Part shown: positions 62,487 to 64,000 of the stretch, piece by piece
Layout: each line of letters starts with the position of its first letter
How positions within the stretch are numbered: position 1 is the first letter of the stretch
Assembly (NCBI GenBank): GCA_963662175.1
Contig: OY759218.1
Location: forward strand, 16,272,480 to 16,336,479
DNA length: 64,000 nucleotides
From: Aradus depressus
Lineage: Eukaryota; Arthropoda; Insecta; Hemiptera; Aradidae
Direction: 5' to 3'
Notes under the pieces: generated by a model
Told to the model about the DNA's origin: nothing
The model's input: the letters and a program-made list of their open reading frames with translations, nothing else
The model's database searches: none
Program-made: the position numbers and the translations under genes

Positions 62487-62840
62487 CAGTGGCGTAACGA
62501 TCCCTCCCGGGGCCCCGGTGCATGATGGGTGTCGGGGGCCCACGCTTACAAGCAAAAAAAAAATCGAAGAAACTGCAAAAATCTGTGCGAACGCTGTATT
62601 AACAGTTACAGTTATTTACAGTTTACTTAATCTACCTAAAATCTAGCCCTCCGGACATTCATTTTCACGAACGCATCGATAATTTCGTCCAGATTCGCTT
62701 TCAAGAAGTTGGTAACCTTGTTCTCTATGGACAAAATACTTAAGTTACTTTCAAGTTAATACTTTCGCGCTAGTGGAATGTACCGAGAAATTCGAATTGT
62801 TTAAGGTGATTGTTCAAGTCTCATATACCGGAGTTAGTGC
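62487..62840 (-). mobile_element. hAT element 3' end, other end missing
   Basis: CAGTGGCGTAACGATCCCTC with CCGGGGCCCCGG at 62487 is a typical hAT TIR with a GGGGCCC subterminal block. The transposase C terminus reads away from it on the minus strand. No matching TIR to the right, so the copy is truncated near 62840. Confidence 0.7.
62636..62755 (-). pseudogene. hAT transposase, last 39 residues
   Basis: LESNLSILSIENKVTNFLKA, NLDEIIDAFVKMNVRRARF, stop. LSIENExAxxxDxDxxIDxFAxxKxRRxxF is how TTF-type/ZMYM-like hAT transposases end, after the dimerisation motif. An upstream stop ends the frame, so the dimerisation core itself is missing. The third hAT lineage in this window with only its C terminus left. 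Confidence 0.72.
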
Positions 62841-62952
62841 CTTCTTAATTAATTATTTTCAACTGATAATCAAGGAATTTTAAATATAACCCAGCTATAC
62901 TGTGATAATGGGAGATTATTTTGAATGAACAAAATCCTTTTTTTAATGTAAA

Positions 62953-63046
62953 TTATGTACGACAAACCGTACGCGTTTGGATAAAACGCGTATACAAAAA
63001 ATGGATAATACGTACACCAAAAATAGATGAAACGCGTACGGTTTGT
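62953..63046. repeat. short inverted repeat with CGTACGCGTTT
   Basis: ACAAACCGTACGCGTTTGG and CAAAACGCGTA / AAACGCGTACGGTTTGT flank 60 bp. CGCGTA is repeated four times. Possibly a very small MITE. Confidence 0.55.
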
Positions 63047-63054
63047 TGGGACGT

Positions 63055-63600
63055 GCTTTGCAGTGAAGTTATGTAATCAGTCAAAAATTCGATGCGGAGT
63101 TTTCTACGATAACACTTGATAAAATGATTGTATCGAAGCGAAATTTTATATGTGAATCCAGACCCCTCTAACGACGACAATTGTTTTTCAGCCAAATCGA
63201 CCAAAGGAAAGGGGGGAGACTTAACATAGAAACTCTAATAACTGTCGATAAAATGAATGTATCGACACTAAAGTTCATATGAGGGGGTTAGAAGCAAAGG
63301 GATGTAAGTGACAATCGGCTGAAATTGAGATATGTGTGTTAACATCTTCCTTGACACCTACCCTGACTACTGGCTAATGATCAGAACGATTGTTAGTACC
63401 AGTAATGCTGTTACTAGTGGAAAATACCTGTGTAATACCTGAATTTACGATGTTACTATAACTTTGAAGGTAATTATCTCGAAATGACATTTTTGCCACT
63501 TACATCCCTTTGCTTCTAACCCCCTCATATGTGCATTCGAAACCCCATAAGGATGACACTTATTAATTTACAGCGGAAAGGGAAGAGATCGCCTGCGCCC
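63055..63600 (+). repeat. DR1 copy split by a MITE
   Basis: GAAGTTATGTAATCAGTC, AATTCGATGCGGAGTTTTC, ACGACGACAATTGTTTTTC, AAATGAATGTATCGACAC to 63281; then GTGCATTCGAAACCCCAT with AAGGATGACACTTATTAATT after the MITE. Joined across CATATG. Confidence 0.75.
63282..63525. mobile_element. MITE AGGGGGTTAGAAGCAAAG, 244 bp
   Basis: AGGGGGTTAGAAGCAAAG, GGATGTAAGTG at the left, exact inverse at the right, and CATATG on both sides. DR1 text reads through with one CATATG removed, so CATATG (or part of it) is the target duplication. No frame. Confidence 0.85.
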
Positions 63601-63639
63601 GGGGTGCCCCGAATCATTGTCGCGGAGAATCTGGTGTGT

Positions 63640-63845
63640 TGCAGGTTAGTATTTTCTGCGTCCCATCTGATATGGGATTCACAGACTCATTGTTGCACAA
63701 CATTGGCCAGTGTGGAAGTGAATCCGAACAAGCTTGTGACTCTCACTGCTACGCACTTGTTTTTAGTTTCGTTTTGGTGATTGTTATTTGCAATTATGTT
63801 GTGGAATACGGATTTAACTTTACAGTTTATGATATATGTATATGA
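63640..63845 (+). other. orphan ORF, possible exon
   Basis: A frame following a fair splice-acceptor-like GTGTGTTGCAG (63633-63643) reads VSIFCVPSDMGFTDSLLHNI, GQCGSESEQACDSHCYAL, then a hydrophobic tail. The region is not AT-rich and matches no repeat here. The C-x7-C-x3-C spacing is noted, but the hydrophobic end after CYAL looks like intron read-through. I do not recognise it. It may be host exon, old transposon or chance. Confidence 0.2.
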
Positions 63846-64000
63846 TTACAGTTTATAGAGGAGATGCATTCCCATCGTTGTTTGTGGGATATCTCCTTCA
63901 CGGACTATAGAAATCGTGAATTAAAAAGCAAAACATTGGCGACTTTGGCTGGTATATACAGTGTGTCCGTGGCAGAAATTGAAAAAATAAAGTCATATCT

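Overview
This window is eukaryotic, AT-rich, gene-poor DNA made almost wholly of mobile-element remains. It contains non-LTR retrotransposons, tRNA-derived SINEs, Penelope-like elements (PLEs) and PIF/Harbinger, hAT, pogo/Tigger, piggyBac, mariner-like and MULE transposons, with no bacterial-style operons. That mix, plus a SINE whose tail is the arthropod telomere motif (TTAGG/CCTAA), suggests an arthropod, probably an insect and perhaps a hemipteran. This is inference from the sequence only. I found no host gene I can defend. Every protein-like stretch I recognise is a broken transposase, reverse transcriptase, RNase H or endonuclease, apart from one weak orphan ORF at 63.6 kb. A 200-N assembly gap lies at 14126-14325.

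Layout. 0-9 kb: Helitron-like repeat, PLE end, a foldback abutted by a PIF element, a hAT MITE, a Tigger element split by a PLE, and a PIF-like element holding two further insertions. 9-21 kb: a 62-bp tandem array, several SINEs, a MULE fragment, the gap, a hAT element, a large foldback that took in two MITEs, and a PIF relic. 21-31.5 kb: a long-inverted-repeat MITE, a hAT element with a continuous C-terminal ORF, a LINE fragment broken by a transposon with 4-bp target duplications, and a TIR element with a nested TIR element. 31.5-43 kb: a mariner-like relic rebuilt as an inverted repeat, a foldback, minisatellites, three LINE 3' ends, a hAT MITE, a 57-bp satellite and two SINE types. 43-53.3 kb: inverted PLE ends, abutting TIR and PIF elements, a LINE RNase H fragment, and a four-layer nest (PLE end > pogo > SINE and piggyBac). 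53.3-64 kb: a DDE-like relic of a family I cannot name, a PLE with a GIY-YIG domain, PIF and other MITEs, a SINE split by a hAT element, and a truncated hAT 3' end.

The commonest repeat is a family I call DR1. It is unclassified, has inverted ends, and appears as more than 20 fragments on both strands. At least five younger elements interrupt DR1 copies, so it is an old layer. Many insertions keep readable target-site duplications (TSDs): 8 bp for hAT, TAA/TTA for PIF-like, TA for pogo/Tigger, TTAA for piggyBac and 10-15 bp for LINEs and SINEs. These give firm element boundaries and a relative insertion order.
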